From: Halobaculum halobium
GTDB lineage: Archaea > Halobacteriota > Halobacteria > Halobacteriales > Haloferacaceae
Direction: 5' to 3'
Length of the DNA stretch: 64,000 bases
NCBI RefSeq assembly: GCF_030127145.1
Contig: NZ_CP126158.1
Coordinates: forward strand, 1,116,001 to 1,180,000
The notes under the pieces are model-generated. The model was not told the DNA's origin. It worked only from the letters and a program-made list of their open reading frames with translations, and made no database searches. Below are positions 1 through 8,527 of this stretch, piece after piece. Every line of letters begins with the position of its first letter. Position 1 is the stretch's first letter. A program made the position numbers and the translations under genes.

Positions 1-373
1 CGGCGGCCTCCGCCTGCGCCTCGAGCCCGGCGGCGACGTCCGCGTCGCTCGCTGACATCATCCCGCAGTCGGTGTGGTTCACGACGACGATCTCGTCGGT
101 GTCGAAGAAGTTCGTCGTCAGCGCGGCCGAGCGGATCACGTCGTCAGTGACCTTCCCGCCGGCGTTGCGGTAGATCTGGGCGTCACCCAGTTCGAGCCCC
201 AGCGCCTCCTCCACGGGGATGCGTTCGTCCATGCAGGCGACGACGAGGAGGTTCTCGTCGGTGGGGATCCCCTTCCGTCGCCGTCGCGCCCAGTCGTCGC
301 GGGCGTCGACCGACTCGTCGACTCGCTCGTGGACGTGGCCGTGCTCGTGGTCGTGGTCGTCGGTGTCAGACAT
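1..373 (-). CDS. beta-carbonic anhydrase, C-terminal part outside window
   Basis: This enzyme interconverts CO2 and bicarbonate in the cytoplasm. The visible 124 residues hold the beta-class signature: Cys47-x-Asp49-x-Arg51 in VACMDERI and His100-x-x-Cys103 in NHTDCGM, which supply the zinc ligands and the Asp-Arg dyad. The pattern resembles the short Cab-type enzymes of methanogens. The ATG at 373 is followed by a His/Asp-rich tail (residues 7-15, HDHEHGHVH) before the conserved core, which is unusual and could bind metal. The gene runs off the left edge, so roughly the last third is missing. An AT-rich GTGAAAATT stretch near 450 on the minus strand is a possible promoter. Confidence 0.93.
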   Translation of the reverse strand, partial: MSDTDDHDHEHGHVHERVDESVDARDDWARRRRKGIPTDENLLVVACMDERIPVEEALGLELGDAQIYRNAGGKVTDDVIRSAALTTNFFDTDEIVVVNHTDCGMMSASDADVAAGLEAQAEAA

Positions 374-615
374 CGTCGGATCACACGTGCCGCATCGGGG
401 GGATCGTTGTGCCATGCGAGAGAGCGACCGGTGCTCCGAAGAACCGGCAATTTTCACGCCTTCCCCGCAGAAGGGTTCATGCCACTACCCGTCGGTACCC
501 CGGTGAACGGCGGCGACAGGAACCAGGCACGCTGGAACGACGGCACGAGGACGGCGGTGACTCGGGAGCGAACGGCGACTCGGGGACGAACGACGAACCG
601 CGTCCGCTAGGGTGT

Positions 616-828
616 CTAGCTCTCCGCCGCGTCGACCTGCTCGTGCGTGTGGTGGTAGAACTCCACCAGCGGCGTCCCGTCGTCGCCCGCAACCGGCTCG
701 AAGCACACCCGGCGATAGCGCTCGTTGTCGAGGAGGTTCACCAGCAGCCCGGCGTCGTGAACCGAGACGGAGTCGTAGGCGGCCCCGCAGGCCGGACACG
801 TCGCCGGTGGGTCGGCAGGAACGCGCAC
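616..828 (-). CDS. small conserved hypothetical protein with one CPxCG motif
   Basis: This 70-residue acidic protein has a CPACG knuckle at residues 14-18 and a later single Cys in YRRVCFEP. I do not recognise a named family. The composition and codon use (G/C at third positions, acidic residues) look like a real haloarchaeal gene. A single knuckle could bind zinc only together with other residues or as a dimer. The start used is a GTG at 828, and no closer alternative gives a better product. It stands alone between the carbonic anhydrase and a small membrane protein. Confidence 0.6.
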   Translation of the reverse strand: MRVPADPPATCPACGAAYDSVSVHDAGLLVNLLDNERYRRVCFEPVAGDDGTPLVEFYHHTHEQVDAAES

Positions 829-1080
829 GCCCGATCGTCGGACGCGACGGCCAAAGCGGTGGCGCCGCCGGCGGCGGACCGTGTGAGTGCGTCACGTTCT
901 CGGACCACGCTTTTTGTGTCCACCCACAGACGTGTTGTCGTGTTGATTTCAGTGTTCGACCCACGCCACGCGCGGTAGACCGTCCGTCCCCCGGCGTCGT
1001 TCCGGCGATCCCGGCGTGATGGCGGGCGGTCCCGCGCTCGTTCGCGCACCGCTCATCGACCGCCTTCCACCCACGCCACT

Positions 1081-1317
1081 ATGTACACGCAACACGCACG
1101 CACGCAGTCATCGCACGAACGACACCGACACGACCCCTCGCTCGCGGTCGCGCTCGCGCTCGCCCTGCTCCCGCTGGTCGCACTCGCGGCTCTCCATCGT
1201 CCGATGCTCGCGCTCGGCGTCCTCGCCGGCGCCCTCGGCCCCCGGCTGCTCCGCGCGATCGGTCGACGGCTCCGCACGCACGCCGCCGCCCGGCTCGCGG
1301 TCCGACGGCCGGCGTAG
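1081..1317 (+). CDS. small membrane protein, unknown function
   Basis: The 78-residue product has a polar His/Arg-rich N-terminus (residues 1-20), one or two hydrophobic segments (about 22-55) and an Arg-rich C-terminus. I recognise no family. The hydrophobic stretch is long and clean enough to suggest a real membrane protein rather than chance, but the Arg-rich ends are also typical of spurious frames in high-GC DNA. ATG at 1081. Confidence 0.4.
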   Translation: MYTQHARTQSSHERHRHDPSLAVALALALLPLVALAALHRPMLALGVLAGALGPRLLRAIGRRLRTHAAARLAVRRPA

Positions 1318-1374
1318 CCCGTCGGTCGGATGACCCAGCCACGACCGTCGCCGACGGCCGACGTCGTCGGTTGA

Positions 1375-1875
1375 TCACGACGGCGCTGCCGCATCCGCTA
1401 CCGTCTCGTACTCCTCCTGAGAGTAGGCGATAAACCGGACGTCTCGCAGCGACTGGGGATCGAACGCGCGGATCTCCTCGACGATGATCTCGGCTCCGTC
1501 ACGGAGGCCAAATCCCGCGACGCCGCACCCGAGCGCGGGGATCACGAGCGACTCACAGCCCCGCTCGTCGGCGGCCGCGAGGGCGTTCCGGGTCGCGTCG
1601 CGGATGCTTTCTTCGGTGGCCCGCCCGTCGCCGTAGTGGGGCATCGCGGCCGCGTGGATCACGTACTCCGCGTCGAGGTCGTACGCGTCGGTGACGGCGA
1701 CCGCGCCGAGTTCGACCGGTCCCATCGACATCGCCTCCTCGTTCAGGCCGACCCCCGCCGCCCGGCGGAGCGCGCCGGCGACGCCGCTCCCCATCTTCAG
1801 GCTCGTGCCGGCGGCGTTCACCAACGCGTCGGCCGACTGGCCGGCGATGTCGCCCCGGATCACCTCGAACTCCAT
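1375..1875 (-). CDS. macro-domain protein (ADP-ribose binding / deacetylase-like)
   Basis: This is a single macro domain of 166 residues. Family members bind ADP-ribose or hydrolyse O-acetyl-ADP-ribose and ADP-ribosyl adducts. Visible signatures are the N-terminal VIRGDI strand, DALVNAAG (the Asn-Ala-Ala nucleotide loop), a Gly-rich GSGVAGALRRAAG loop, VIHAAAMPH, and IPALGCGVAGF near the phosphate loop. I chose the ATG at 1875 (MEFEVIRGD) over one nine codons upstream because the domain begins there. The gene lies 73 bases downstream of the S9 peptidase on the same strand, so co-transcription is possible. The substrate cannot be told from sequence. Confidence 0.9.
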   Translation of the reverse strand: MEFEVIRGDIAGQSADALVNAAGTSLKMGSGVAGALRRAAGVGLNEEAMSMGPVELGAVAVTDAYDLDAEYVIHAAAMPHYGDGRATEESIRDATRNALAAADERGCESLVIPALGCGVAGFGLRDGAEIIVEEIRAFDPQSLRDVRFIAYSQEEYETVADAAAPS

Positions 1876-1948
1876 GTTCGGGCGATCCGCGTCGACCCTC
1901 AAATCGTTTGTCCGGCCGCGGTGGCGGCGTGTCCCGCTTGTACCGGCC

Positions 1949-4102
1949 CTACTCCCCGTCGTCGCGCCCGTGGGGGTCGTCGGCGTCGGGGTTGTCGACG
2001 GCGGGGTCGTGGCGCTCGTACCACGCCGTCAGCTCCTCGAGCCGGTGGATCGCGCGGTCGGGCGTGCCGATGTTGTGGTGCTCGTCCTCGTAGACGACGA
2101 GCCGGGCGTCGACGCCCTGTTTCCTCGCAGCCACGTACAGCTGCTCGCTCTGGCTCGGGGGGCAGCGCCAGTCCTCGGCGCCGGCGGTGACGAGCAGGGG
2201 CGTCTCGAGGGCCCCCACGTCGGTGATCGACGACGACGCGTCGATCCCCTCGGGATTCTCCCACGGGAGGCCGTACTCGTTCTCCATCCAGATGTGCGAG
2301 TCGTCGGTGCCGTACGCCGAGCGTAGGTCGTAGATGCCGTGTTCGGGCGCCGCCGCGGTGAAGAGGTCGGGTTCCTGCGTAACGAGGAAACCCTGCGCGA
2401 TGCCGCCGTAGGAGAAGCCGTAGCCGAACACGCGCTCGTCGTCGACCCAGCCGCAGTCGACCACGTCGGCGACGCCGTTGGCGATGTCGGTCACCTCGTG
2501 GGTTCCCCACTGGCCCTTGAGGGCCTCGGCGAACTCGCGGCCGTACGAGGATCCACCGCGGTAGTTCGGCCGGAGCACGACGTAGCCTCTGCTCGTCAGG
2601 GCGGCGTGGTCGAAGCTGAACACGGGCTCGTCGTAGCTGATCGGGCCGCCGTGGATGGCGACGACCAGCGGGTGGTCGCCGTCCGCGAGGTCCACGTCGG
2701 GGTCGTGGTAGACGACCCCCGAGATAGTCTCGCCGTCCGACTCCCACTCGATCCGGCGGGCCTCCGGCATCGCGTACTCGTCGGTGAGGTCGGCGTTCAC
2801 CGCCGAGAGCCGCGTCAGCGATTCGGCCTCGGACTCCTCATCGGCGTCGAGGTCCGCGGCGTCGACGGCGTACACGTCCTGCCCGTCGCTCGGGTGTGAG
2901 AACACGAGGCCGGCGCGCTCGGCGTCGGCCGAGAGATCGAACCCGGCGATCGCGCGGTCGTCGCCCTGGGCCTCGAAGACGCGCTCGGCGGCGTGACCGT
3001 CGGCGGCTGCCGCCTCGACCGCGTCGCTGCCGGCGTCGACGCGCATCAGCCGTGTTCGCGCCTCGTCGCCGAACAGGCAGTACACCGTCTCCTCGTCCGC
3101 CCACACCGGCGCGCCGCCGCGGGCGACCGTGCGGTCCAGGTCGGCCGTCAGCGACGCGTACTCGCCGTCCTCGTACAGGAACACCTGCGTCGGGATGCAC
3201 CAGTTCTCGGGGTCGCCGCCGAGGAACGCGAGGCGGTCGCCGTCCGGCGACCACGTCGGCGCGTTCGCCGAGAGGTCGCCGTCCGTGAGCTTCCGGAGTC
3301 CCGTGCCGTCCGGCGCGATGGTGAACACGTCGCGAACGAGCGTGTCGTCGGGATGTTCCTCGCGACAGGAGGTGAACGCGATGCGGTCGTTCGCGCCCCA
3401 GTCGGGCTGGAGCCCGGAGAGGTCCTGGTAGGCGCCGCCCCCGTGGGCGTCGTCGAGGCGCTCGGCCTCGCCGGTGTCGGCGTCGACGACGTGGAGGTAG
3501 GTGCGGACGGTGTCGGTGTAGCCGACGCCGTCGAGCTTGTGCTGGAGCCGTTCGGTCTCGATCGGCTCGCCCTCCTTCCGGCCATCGAGGTACGCGGTCT
3601 CGGCCTCCGTGGGATCGCGCGCGGCGACGACGAGCCGCTCGCCGTTCGGTCCCCAGTCGAACTCCTCGGCGCCCTCCTCGAGGTCAGTGAGCTGGGTCGC
3701 GTCGCCGCCGAGCGCGAGGTCGAACGCCCACACCTGCTGGGTCGGCTCCTCGTCGTCGGTACCGTCGTTTGCGCCCGGGGCCTCTTCCTCGTCAGCGTCT
3801 TGCTCGCCGTCCGCCTCGTCGTCGCGTCCGACCCGGCGCTCGGCGTCCTCGTCGCGGGCGGCGAGGAACGCGAGGCGGTCGCCGTCGGGCGACCACGCGG
3901 GTGCGGAGGCGCCCGACACCCGGGTGAGGCGGTGCGGCTCGCGGCCCCCGTCGGCCGGCGCGACGAACAGCGACCCGACCGGCTCGTCGGCGTCGTCGTC
4001 GTACTCCGTGGTCGTGAACGCGACCCTGTCGCCCGTCGGTGAGACAGCGACCTCACCGACCTGCGTCAGGTCGTAGAAGGCCGAAAGCGGTAGTTCCGTC
4101 AC
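1949..4102 (-). CDS. S9 family prolyl-oligopeptidase-like serine peptidase
   Basis: The 717-residue protein pairs an N-terminal beta-propeller with a C-terminal alpha/beta-hydrolase domain. The propeller shows repeated WD40/TolB-like SPDGDRLAF blades up to about residue 440. The catalytic residues are Ser564 in GFSYGG, Asp644 in TAGAEDWR and a His at 675/676 in EDEHHN. The layout matches acylaminoacyl-peptidase/dipeptidyl-peptidase relatives, which cleave short peptides in the cytoplasm. No signal peptide is seen. An acidic, low-complexity insert near residues 95-120 (RRVGRDDEADGEQDADEEE) interrupts an early blade and looks like a halophilic loop expansion. The start is a GTG at 4102 (MTELPLSAFYDL). 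Confidence 0.93.
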   Translation of the reverse strand: MTELPLSAFYDLTQVGEVAVSPTGDRVAFTTTEYDDDADEPVGSLFVAPADGGREPHRLTRVSGASAPAWSPDGDRLAFLAARDEDAERRVGRDDEADGEQDADEEEAPGANDGTDDEEPTQQVWAFDLALGGDATQLTDLEEGAEEFDWGPNGERLVVAARDPTEAETAYLDGRKEGEPIETERLQHKLDGVGYTDTVRTYLHVVDADTGEAERLDDAHGGGAYQDLSGLQPDWGANDRIAFTSCREEHPDDTLVRDVFTIAPDGTGLRKLTDGDLSANAPTWSPDGDRLAFLGGDPENWCIPTQVFLYEDGEYASLTADLDRTVARGGAPVWADEETVYCLFGDEARTRLMRVDAGSDAVEAAAADGHAAERVFEAQGDDRAIAGFDLSADAERAGLVFSHPSDGQDVYAVDAADLDADEESEAESLTRLSAVNADLTDEYAMPEARRIEWESDGETISGVVYHDPDVDLADGDHPLVVAIHGGPISYDEPVFSFDHAALTSRGYVVLRPNYRGGSSYGREFAEALKGQWGTHEVTDIANGVADVVDCGWVDDERVFGYGFSYGGIAQGFLVTQEPDLFTAAAPEHGIYDLRSAYGTDDSHIWMENEYGLPWENPEGIDASSSITDVGALETPLLVTAGAEDWRCPPSQSEQLYVAARKQGVDARLVVYEDEHHNIGTPDRAIHRLEELTAWYERHDPAVDNPDADDPHGRDDGE

Positions 4103-4256
4103 GGCAGGTGGTGCCGTCGGCCGTCGGAAATAGCTTCGTCATCCGGTCGTCACGGCCGCATCACCCGCCTCCCGCTCCGCACGCCACGGGGGCGGTGCGC
4201 TCTCCGGGTCCCGGGAGACCGTGTCGTTGAAGCCAAAGAGCGGCCCACATCCGGCA

Positions 4257-5120
4257 ATGAGCGACGATCAGGAGCCACCCGAACACCGGGGCGGCCGCGA
4301 CGCCGCAGACCCCTGGGACGCCCCCGGCGTCCCGCCGGCCGCCGCGCTCGCGGAGACCGCCGAAGCGGCGGTGCGCGCGGCCGGCGACTACCTCGCAGCG
4401 CGGTTCCGCGACGGCGGAACAGTCGGCGAGTACCACACGGACGACGTGAAAGCGGAGGCTGACGAGGCCGCCGAGGCACTGATTTTCGAGCAGATCCGGG
4501 CGGCGTTTCCGACGCACACGCTCCACGGCGAGGAGTCCGGCCGTTCCGGGGACGGGCGCATCGAGTGGATCGTCGACCCGCTCGACGGGACGAACAACTA
4601 CGCCATCGACTACCCGTCGATCGCGACGGCGGTCGCCGCGCAGGTCGACGGCGAGACCCTCGTCGCGGCCGTCTACGAGCCGCTCGTCGGCGACTGTTAC
4701 GTCGCCGTCCGCGACGACGGCGCGAGGCTGAACGGGGAGTCGCTGGCGACGACCCCGCGAGATCGCCCGCTCGACCGCTCGACGGTGTCGCTCGTCGTCG
4801 GACTGCCCGCCGTCCGCGACGACGACCTGCGCGCGGAGGCCGAGACCGTCCGACGGGCGCTGTCCGACCGATGCAAGCGGGTGCTGGAGACGTGGTCGCC
4901 GTGCGTCGACTGGGGACTGCTCGCGCGCGGGAGCATCGCCGGCATCGTCTGCGCGTACCCGGACCCGTTCGAACAAGAGGCCGGCGAACTGCTCGCGAGC
5001 GAGGCTGGCGCCGTCGCCGCCGCCGGCGACGGGTACTACGTCGGCGCCGTCGACGAGGAGACCCTCGCGGCCGTCGCGGAGTCGCTCCCGGCGACGGTGC
5101 AGAAGTCGCTGCAGACGTGA
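4257..5120 (+). CDS. inositol-1-monophosphatase / archaeal FBPase family protein
   Basis: This is a Mg2+-dependent, Li+-sensitive-type phosphatase of 287 residues. The metal-site motifs are complete: GEES (91-94), DPLDGTNN (107-114) and CVDWGLLARG with Asp218. Archaeal members often act on both inositol-1-phosphate and fructose-1,6-bisphosphate, so this enzyme may serve either compatible-solute/lipid metabolism or gluconeogenesis. I took the ATG at 4257 rather than one 36 bases upstream because only this start gives the acidic leader typical of the group. The N-terminal 25 residues are disordered-looking. The gene is convergent with the DUF4349 gene, 43 bases away. Confidence 0.9.
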   Translation: MSDDQEPPEHRGGRDAADPWDAPGVPPAAALAETAEAAVRAAGDYLAARFRDGGTVGEYHTDDVKAEADEAAEALIFEQIRAAFPTHTLHGEESGRSGDGRIEWIVDPLDGTNNYAIDYPSIATAVAAQVDGETLVAAVYEPLVGDCYVAVRDDGARLNGESLATTPRDRPLDRSTVSLVVGLPAVRDDDLRAEAETVRRALSDRCKRVLETWSPCVDWGLLARGSIAGIVCAYPDPFEQEAGELLASEAGAVAAAGDGYYVGAVDEETLAAVAESLPATVQKSLQT

Positions 5121-5163
5121 CGTGCATCCCTGTGGACCGGCCGGTCCGTTCCGGACCGCGGGC

Positions 5164-6068
5164 TCACCCCCGCCAGCGCCCGCGAGCGCGACGGTACCCC
5201 AGCGCGAGCCCGACCGCCGGAACCGCGAGCACGAGCAGGTACGGGAGCGCGTACGCGGTCAGGACGACCGCGCCGCGCCCGAGCACGATCACGCCGTTGA
5301 CGGACTCCAAGAACGCCTCGGTGAGCGGCGTCTCGTACCAGGCGGTTCGTTCGGGCGGCTCGTAGTCGGGCCGGGGTTCGCGGAGTTCGACGGTGATCGT
5401 CGAGTAGGCGACGCGCCGTTCGAGGCTCTGGAGCCGGGCCTCGGTGCGTTCGATCTCCGTTTGCACGTCCGAGAGTTCACGCTGGACCGCGAGCACGTCC
5501 TCGGTGTCGTTGGCCTGCTCGTACAGCTCCCGGAGGCGGTCGCGCTCCGCGCGGAGGCTCTCTAAGCGCGCCTCCAGATCGACGATCTGAGACGTCACGT
5601 CCTGCGTGGACTCGTCGACCGAACGGACCTCTCCGGTCTCGTTGATCGCGTCCATCGCGCCCGAGTAGTTGCCGGAGGGCACGCGGAGGACGAGCTGTCC
5701 GGTGGTCCACGTCTCGTTCCCCTCGCCGCGGACCTCCGTCCGGGAGCTCCCGACGTAGCCGCCGCGCTCGCGCGTCATCTCGGTGAGGGTTGTCCGAGCG
5801 GCGTCGTAGTCATCGACGCGGAGCTCGACGGTCGCCTCGTAGATCAACTGCCGCTCGGCCACCTGCGCGTTCACGTTCGCGCCGCCCCCGTCGTCGCCAG
5901 CGCCGGCGTCGGCGTCCTCGGGGCCGGGCGTCGCCTCGGCGTCCGCCTGCACGGCTGTCCCCCGCTCGCGCCGTCGCCGCCGGCGTCGGCGCCGCCGCCC
6001 GCTCCGGCACAGCCGGCGAGGACGACGAGGAGGACACAACAGACAGTCGCGAGTGAGCCACGTCGCAT
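5164..6068 (-). pseudogene. DUF4349 lipoprotein gene with an apparent single-base frameshift
   Basis: From the ATG at 6068 the frame encodes a classical lipoprotein signal (MRRGSLATVCC, then a lipobox LAGC), but it soon becomes Arg-rich. The rest of the protein lies in another frame ending at 5164: a DUF4349 domain, a coiled coil (LRAERDRLRELYEQ, VQRELSDVQTEIERTEARL), then a C-terminal membrane helix and an RRARGRWRG tail. The two parts join smoothly if the five-C run at 5959-5963 had six C. The restored product is about 300 residues, anchored outside the cell by lipid and by the C-terminal helix. DUF4349 proteins are of unknown function. The break is either a real mutation or a sequencing error in a homopolymer. 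Confidence 0.8.
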
Positions 6069-6155
6069 GCGACACCGTACCCGGGCGGGGTCCCTAACCG
6101 TTCGGTACGCTCAAAGGGCCGTTTGACCCATCCGTGTGCGTCTCGTACGGATCGT

Positions 6156-6911
6156 ATGCAGCGACGCCTGCTGTCGATGCGGTGGCGAGACGCGCTGTTC
6201 GCCCACTGGCGGGTCGACCCCGCGACCGTCGAGGCGCGCCTCCCCGACGCGCTCTCGGTGGCGACGTACGACGGCGACGCCTACCTTGGGGTGGTTCCCT
6301 TCGAGATGACCGACATCCGGCCGCGCTGGTCGCCGGTCGGGCTGTCGTTCCCGGAGCTGAACCTCCGCACGTACGTCACCGATGGCGACACGAAGGGGGT
6401 GTACTTCTTCAACCTGGACGCGGCTGACCCGATCGGCGTCGGCGTCGCTAGGGCGCTGTTCCGACTCCCGTACTACCGAGCGTCGATGGACGTGACCCGC
6501 GACGGCGACCGCGTGACCGTCACCAGCCACCGGATCCACCGCGGCGCGCCCGAAGCGCACTTCGACGCGACGTACGGCCCTGCGGGAGAGACGAGCCCCC
6601 CGGAGCCGGGAAGCCTCGAGGCGTTTCTCGTCGAGAACTACCGCTTTTACACGGAGGGGCGCGACCGGGTCTACTACGGCGATATCGCCCACGAGCCGTG
6701 GCCGCTTGCCGACGCCGACGCACAGATCCGGACGAACACGCTGTTCGATGCGAACGGGTTCGAGGCGCCGTCCGGGGAGCCCATCTGCCACTACTCGCCG
6801 GGGATCGAGGTGACCGCCGACCGGATCCGCCGGCTCGACCCGGAGGCGGCCGACGCCGCCGCCGGGACCGACGGCAGCGATGCTATCGGGATACCCGTCG
6901 AAGAGCGCTGA
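6156..6911 (+). CDS. YqjF/DUF2071 family protein
   Basis: The 251-residue protein belongs to the YqjF-like DUF2071 family (acetoacetate-decarboxylase-like fold). Visible family signatures are the opening WRDALFAHWRVDP, the segment FEMTDIRPRWSP, LNLRTYV, GVYFFNLDA, and the later SLEAFLVENYRFY followed by a His-Glu-Pro-Trp motif. No membrane segments are present. The molecular role of the family is not established. I chose the ATG at 6156 (MQRRLLSMRW) because the 11 upstream codons do not resemble the family start. It is monocistronic and diverges from the DUF4349 gene across an 87-base gap. Confidence 0.88.
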   Translation: MQRRLLSMRWRDALFAHWRVDPATVEARLPDALSVATYDGDAYLGVVPFEMTDIRPRWSPVGLSFPELNLRTYVTDGDTKGVYFFNLDAADPIGVGVARALFRLPYYRASMDVTRDGDRVTVTSHRIHRGAPEAHFDATYGPAGETSPPEPGSLEAFLVENYRFYTEGRDRVYYGDIAHEPWPLADADAQIRTNTLFDANGFEAPSGEPICHYSPGIEVTADRIRRLDPEAADAAAGTDGSDAIGIPVEER

Positions 6912-6984
6912 AGCCGTCGAGACGCGAACGGTGCGGCCGGAGGCAACAGAAAGCACTTCACCACCCCAGCGGATCGCCGACTCG

Positions 6985-7503
6985 ATGCGTCCCCGCACAC
7001 CTCCCCTCCTCGCGTGTGGTGTCGCCCTGCTGCTGGTGACTGCCGGCTGTCTCGGCGCACCGGGCGGCCGCAGCGACGGTCCCACCGGGACGGCCTCCAG
7101 CGTCGGACCTGACGGGTCGGAGACCGGCGTCGCGGACACCGAACTCCCCGGCGACCCCGTTGACTGGCCCGACGGGCCGAAGGAACGTCCCGACCGCCCC
7201 GAGACGCTGAACGAGTCGTCCGTCGGCTCGTTCGCCCGGGCGTACGAGTACCGGTACGTGTACAACAGCCTCTGGTACGACGAGACGAGCGACGTGTCCG
7301 CCGAGTGTGAATCCGACGCAGTCGAGCGCCGCGGCGACGCCTGGCGCGCAGTCGTCACCTGTACCGCCTACTCGAACACCGGCGGCGAGTCGACCGCCGA
7401 CGGCACCGCCACCTCGACGGTCCTCCACGCCGACTGGTTCACACAGACGTACGTCTACTGGATCGACGAGGAGTCGGTCCACCGCGAGCGCGGCGAGGAG
7501 TGA
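6985..7503 (+). CDS. predicted lipoprotein, unknown function
   Basis: The 172-residue product starts with MRPRTPPLL, a hydrophobic core, and a lipobox VTAGC with the lipidated Cys at about residue 21. It should be exported and anchored to the outer face of the membrane. A Gly/Ser/Thr/Asp-rich linker follows, then a compact domain (about residues 75-170) with two Cys residues (SAECESDA and VTCTAYS) that could form a disulfide, and several aromatic residues. I recognise no named domain. The ATG at 6985 was chosen because the signal peptide begins there; a longer frame would overlap the upstream gene. Confidence 0.75.
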   Translation: MRPRTPPLLACGVALLLVTAGCLGAPGGRSDGPTGTASSVGPDGSETGVADTELPGDPVDWPDGPKERPDRPETLNESSVGSFARAYEYRYVYNSLWYDETSDVSAECESDAVERRGDAWRAVVTCTAYSNTGGESTADGTATSTVLHADWFTQTYVYWIDEESVHRERGEE

Positions 7504-7570
7504 GCCGTCGCTTCCGACCACGCTGGAACGGTCGCGGCGAGTTAGGCCCGGTGCATCCGTACCGCGAGCT

Positions 7571-8017
7571 ATGCCCGAGCATGTACTGATCCCGTACGAG
7601 GGCTCGCCCTTGGCACACCGCGCGCTGCGGTACGCCTGCAGCGAGTTCGCCGACAGCCGGATCACCGTCCTCTACGTCGTCGACGAACGCACCGACGACA
7701 CGGCGTCAGCCGGGTGGGGTGACCATCCCGGACAGTGGGAAGAGTGGCTCACCGAGCGTCGCGAGCACGCGACGGACCTGTTCGCCGACGCCGAGGCTGT
7801 CGCTGCGGAGTACGGCGTGTCGATCGAAACCGCCGTCGCCGTCGGCCGCGTCTCCGAGATGACTCTCGCGGTCGCCGACGAGTACGGTGTCGACCTGATC
7901 GTGGTCGGCGCGCACAGTCGATCCCGGTTCGCGGAGTTCCTCATCGGCGACGTTGCCCGCGCACTTGTCCGCCGCTCGCCGATTCCGGTCACGACCGTCC
8001 GCGAACACGGCGAGTGA
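7571..8017 (+). CDS. universal stress protein (UspA family)
   Basis: This is a single Usp domain of 148 residues: MPEHVLIPYEGSPLAHRAL at the start, a central VGRVSEMTLAVADEYGVDLIVVGAH and a C-terminal SPIPVTTV strand. ATP-binding Usp proteins carry G-x2-G-x9-G(S/T). Here the corresponding stretch is GAHSRSRFAEFLIGD, so the second Gly is replaced by Ser and the last Ser/Thr by Asp. This copy may therefore bind nucleotide weakly or not at all. It is cytoplasmic and transcribed alone. The start ATG at 7571 fits the family exactly. Confidence 0.93.
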   Translation: MPEHVLIPYEGSPLAHRALRYACSEFADSRITVLYVVDERTDDTASAGWGDHPGQWEEWLTERREHATDLFADAEAVAAEYGVSIETAVAVGRVSEMTLAVADEYGVDLIVVGAHSRSRFAEFLIGDVARALVRRSPIPVTTVREHGE

Positions 8018-8098
8018 CGGCCCGGCCCGCGGCCGGACCGGCCGGTGTCCGAACCTGCCCGCGACCACGTCGACGCGGCGATCCGGTCCCAGGCGGCG

Positions 8099-8482
8099 TC
8101 ACTCGGGGAGATCGTGGAGGAACGTCTGGAACTCCGCCGCGCGGCCGTCCGGGTCGTCGGCGAAGAACTGGTAGATGTCGTACCGTCCGTTCACGTGCGG
8201 CTGCTCGCGGGCGGCGTCGCCGACGCGGTCGTGCGCCCGGTCGACGCCAGCGCGGTCGGAGTACACGAACGTGAGGATCCCCTCGCTCGCTGCGTCGCCG
8301 TGGTCCGCGTCGTCGCCCGCGTCGTCGGCGTCACAGAAGCCGAATCGGAAGTCGCCGCGCTCGAGGATCGTACAGCCGGGTTGTTCGAGCCACACGTCCG
8401 CGTCGGCGACCTCGCGGTACCAGTCGACGACGCGCTTGCGGTCGGCGGTGCGAAAGAAGACGATGCCAGAAGGGCGGGACAT
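8099..8482 (-). CDS. VOC (glyoxalase/bleomycin-resistance fold) protein
   Basis: The 127-residue protein has the beta-alpha-beta-beta-beta repeats of the vicinal-oxygen-chelate superfamily. It opens with IVFFRTADRKRVVDWYREV and includes FRFGFCD and the closing FFADDPDGRAAEFQTFL. Family members are metal-dependent isomerases, dioxygenases or drug-binding proteins. The exact reaction cannot be inferred, since the usual His/Glu metal ligands are not all evident. The middle carries an acidic insert (DADDAGDDADHGDA). It sits downstream of the KDPG aldolase gene on the same strand, 45 bases away, and may share its transcript. Confidence 0.85.
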   Translation of the reverse strand: MSRPSGIVFFRTADRKRVVDWYREVADADVWLEQPGCTILERGDFRFGFCDADDAGDDADHGDAASEGILTFVYSDRAGVDRAHDRVGDAAREQPHVNGRYDIYQFFADDPDGRAAEFQTFLHDLPE

Positions 8483-8527
8483 ACCGCGTCGCTCGCCCGC
8501 CGACGTGGAATAGGTTTCGTGAGTCGC

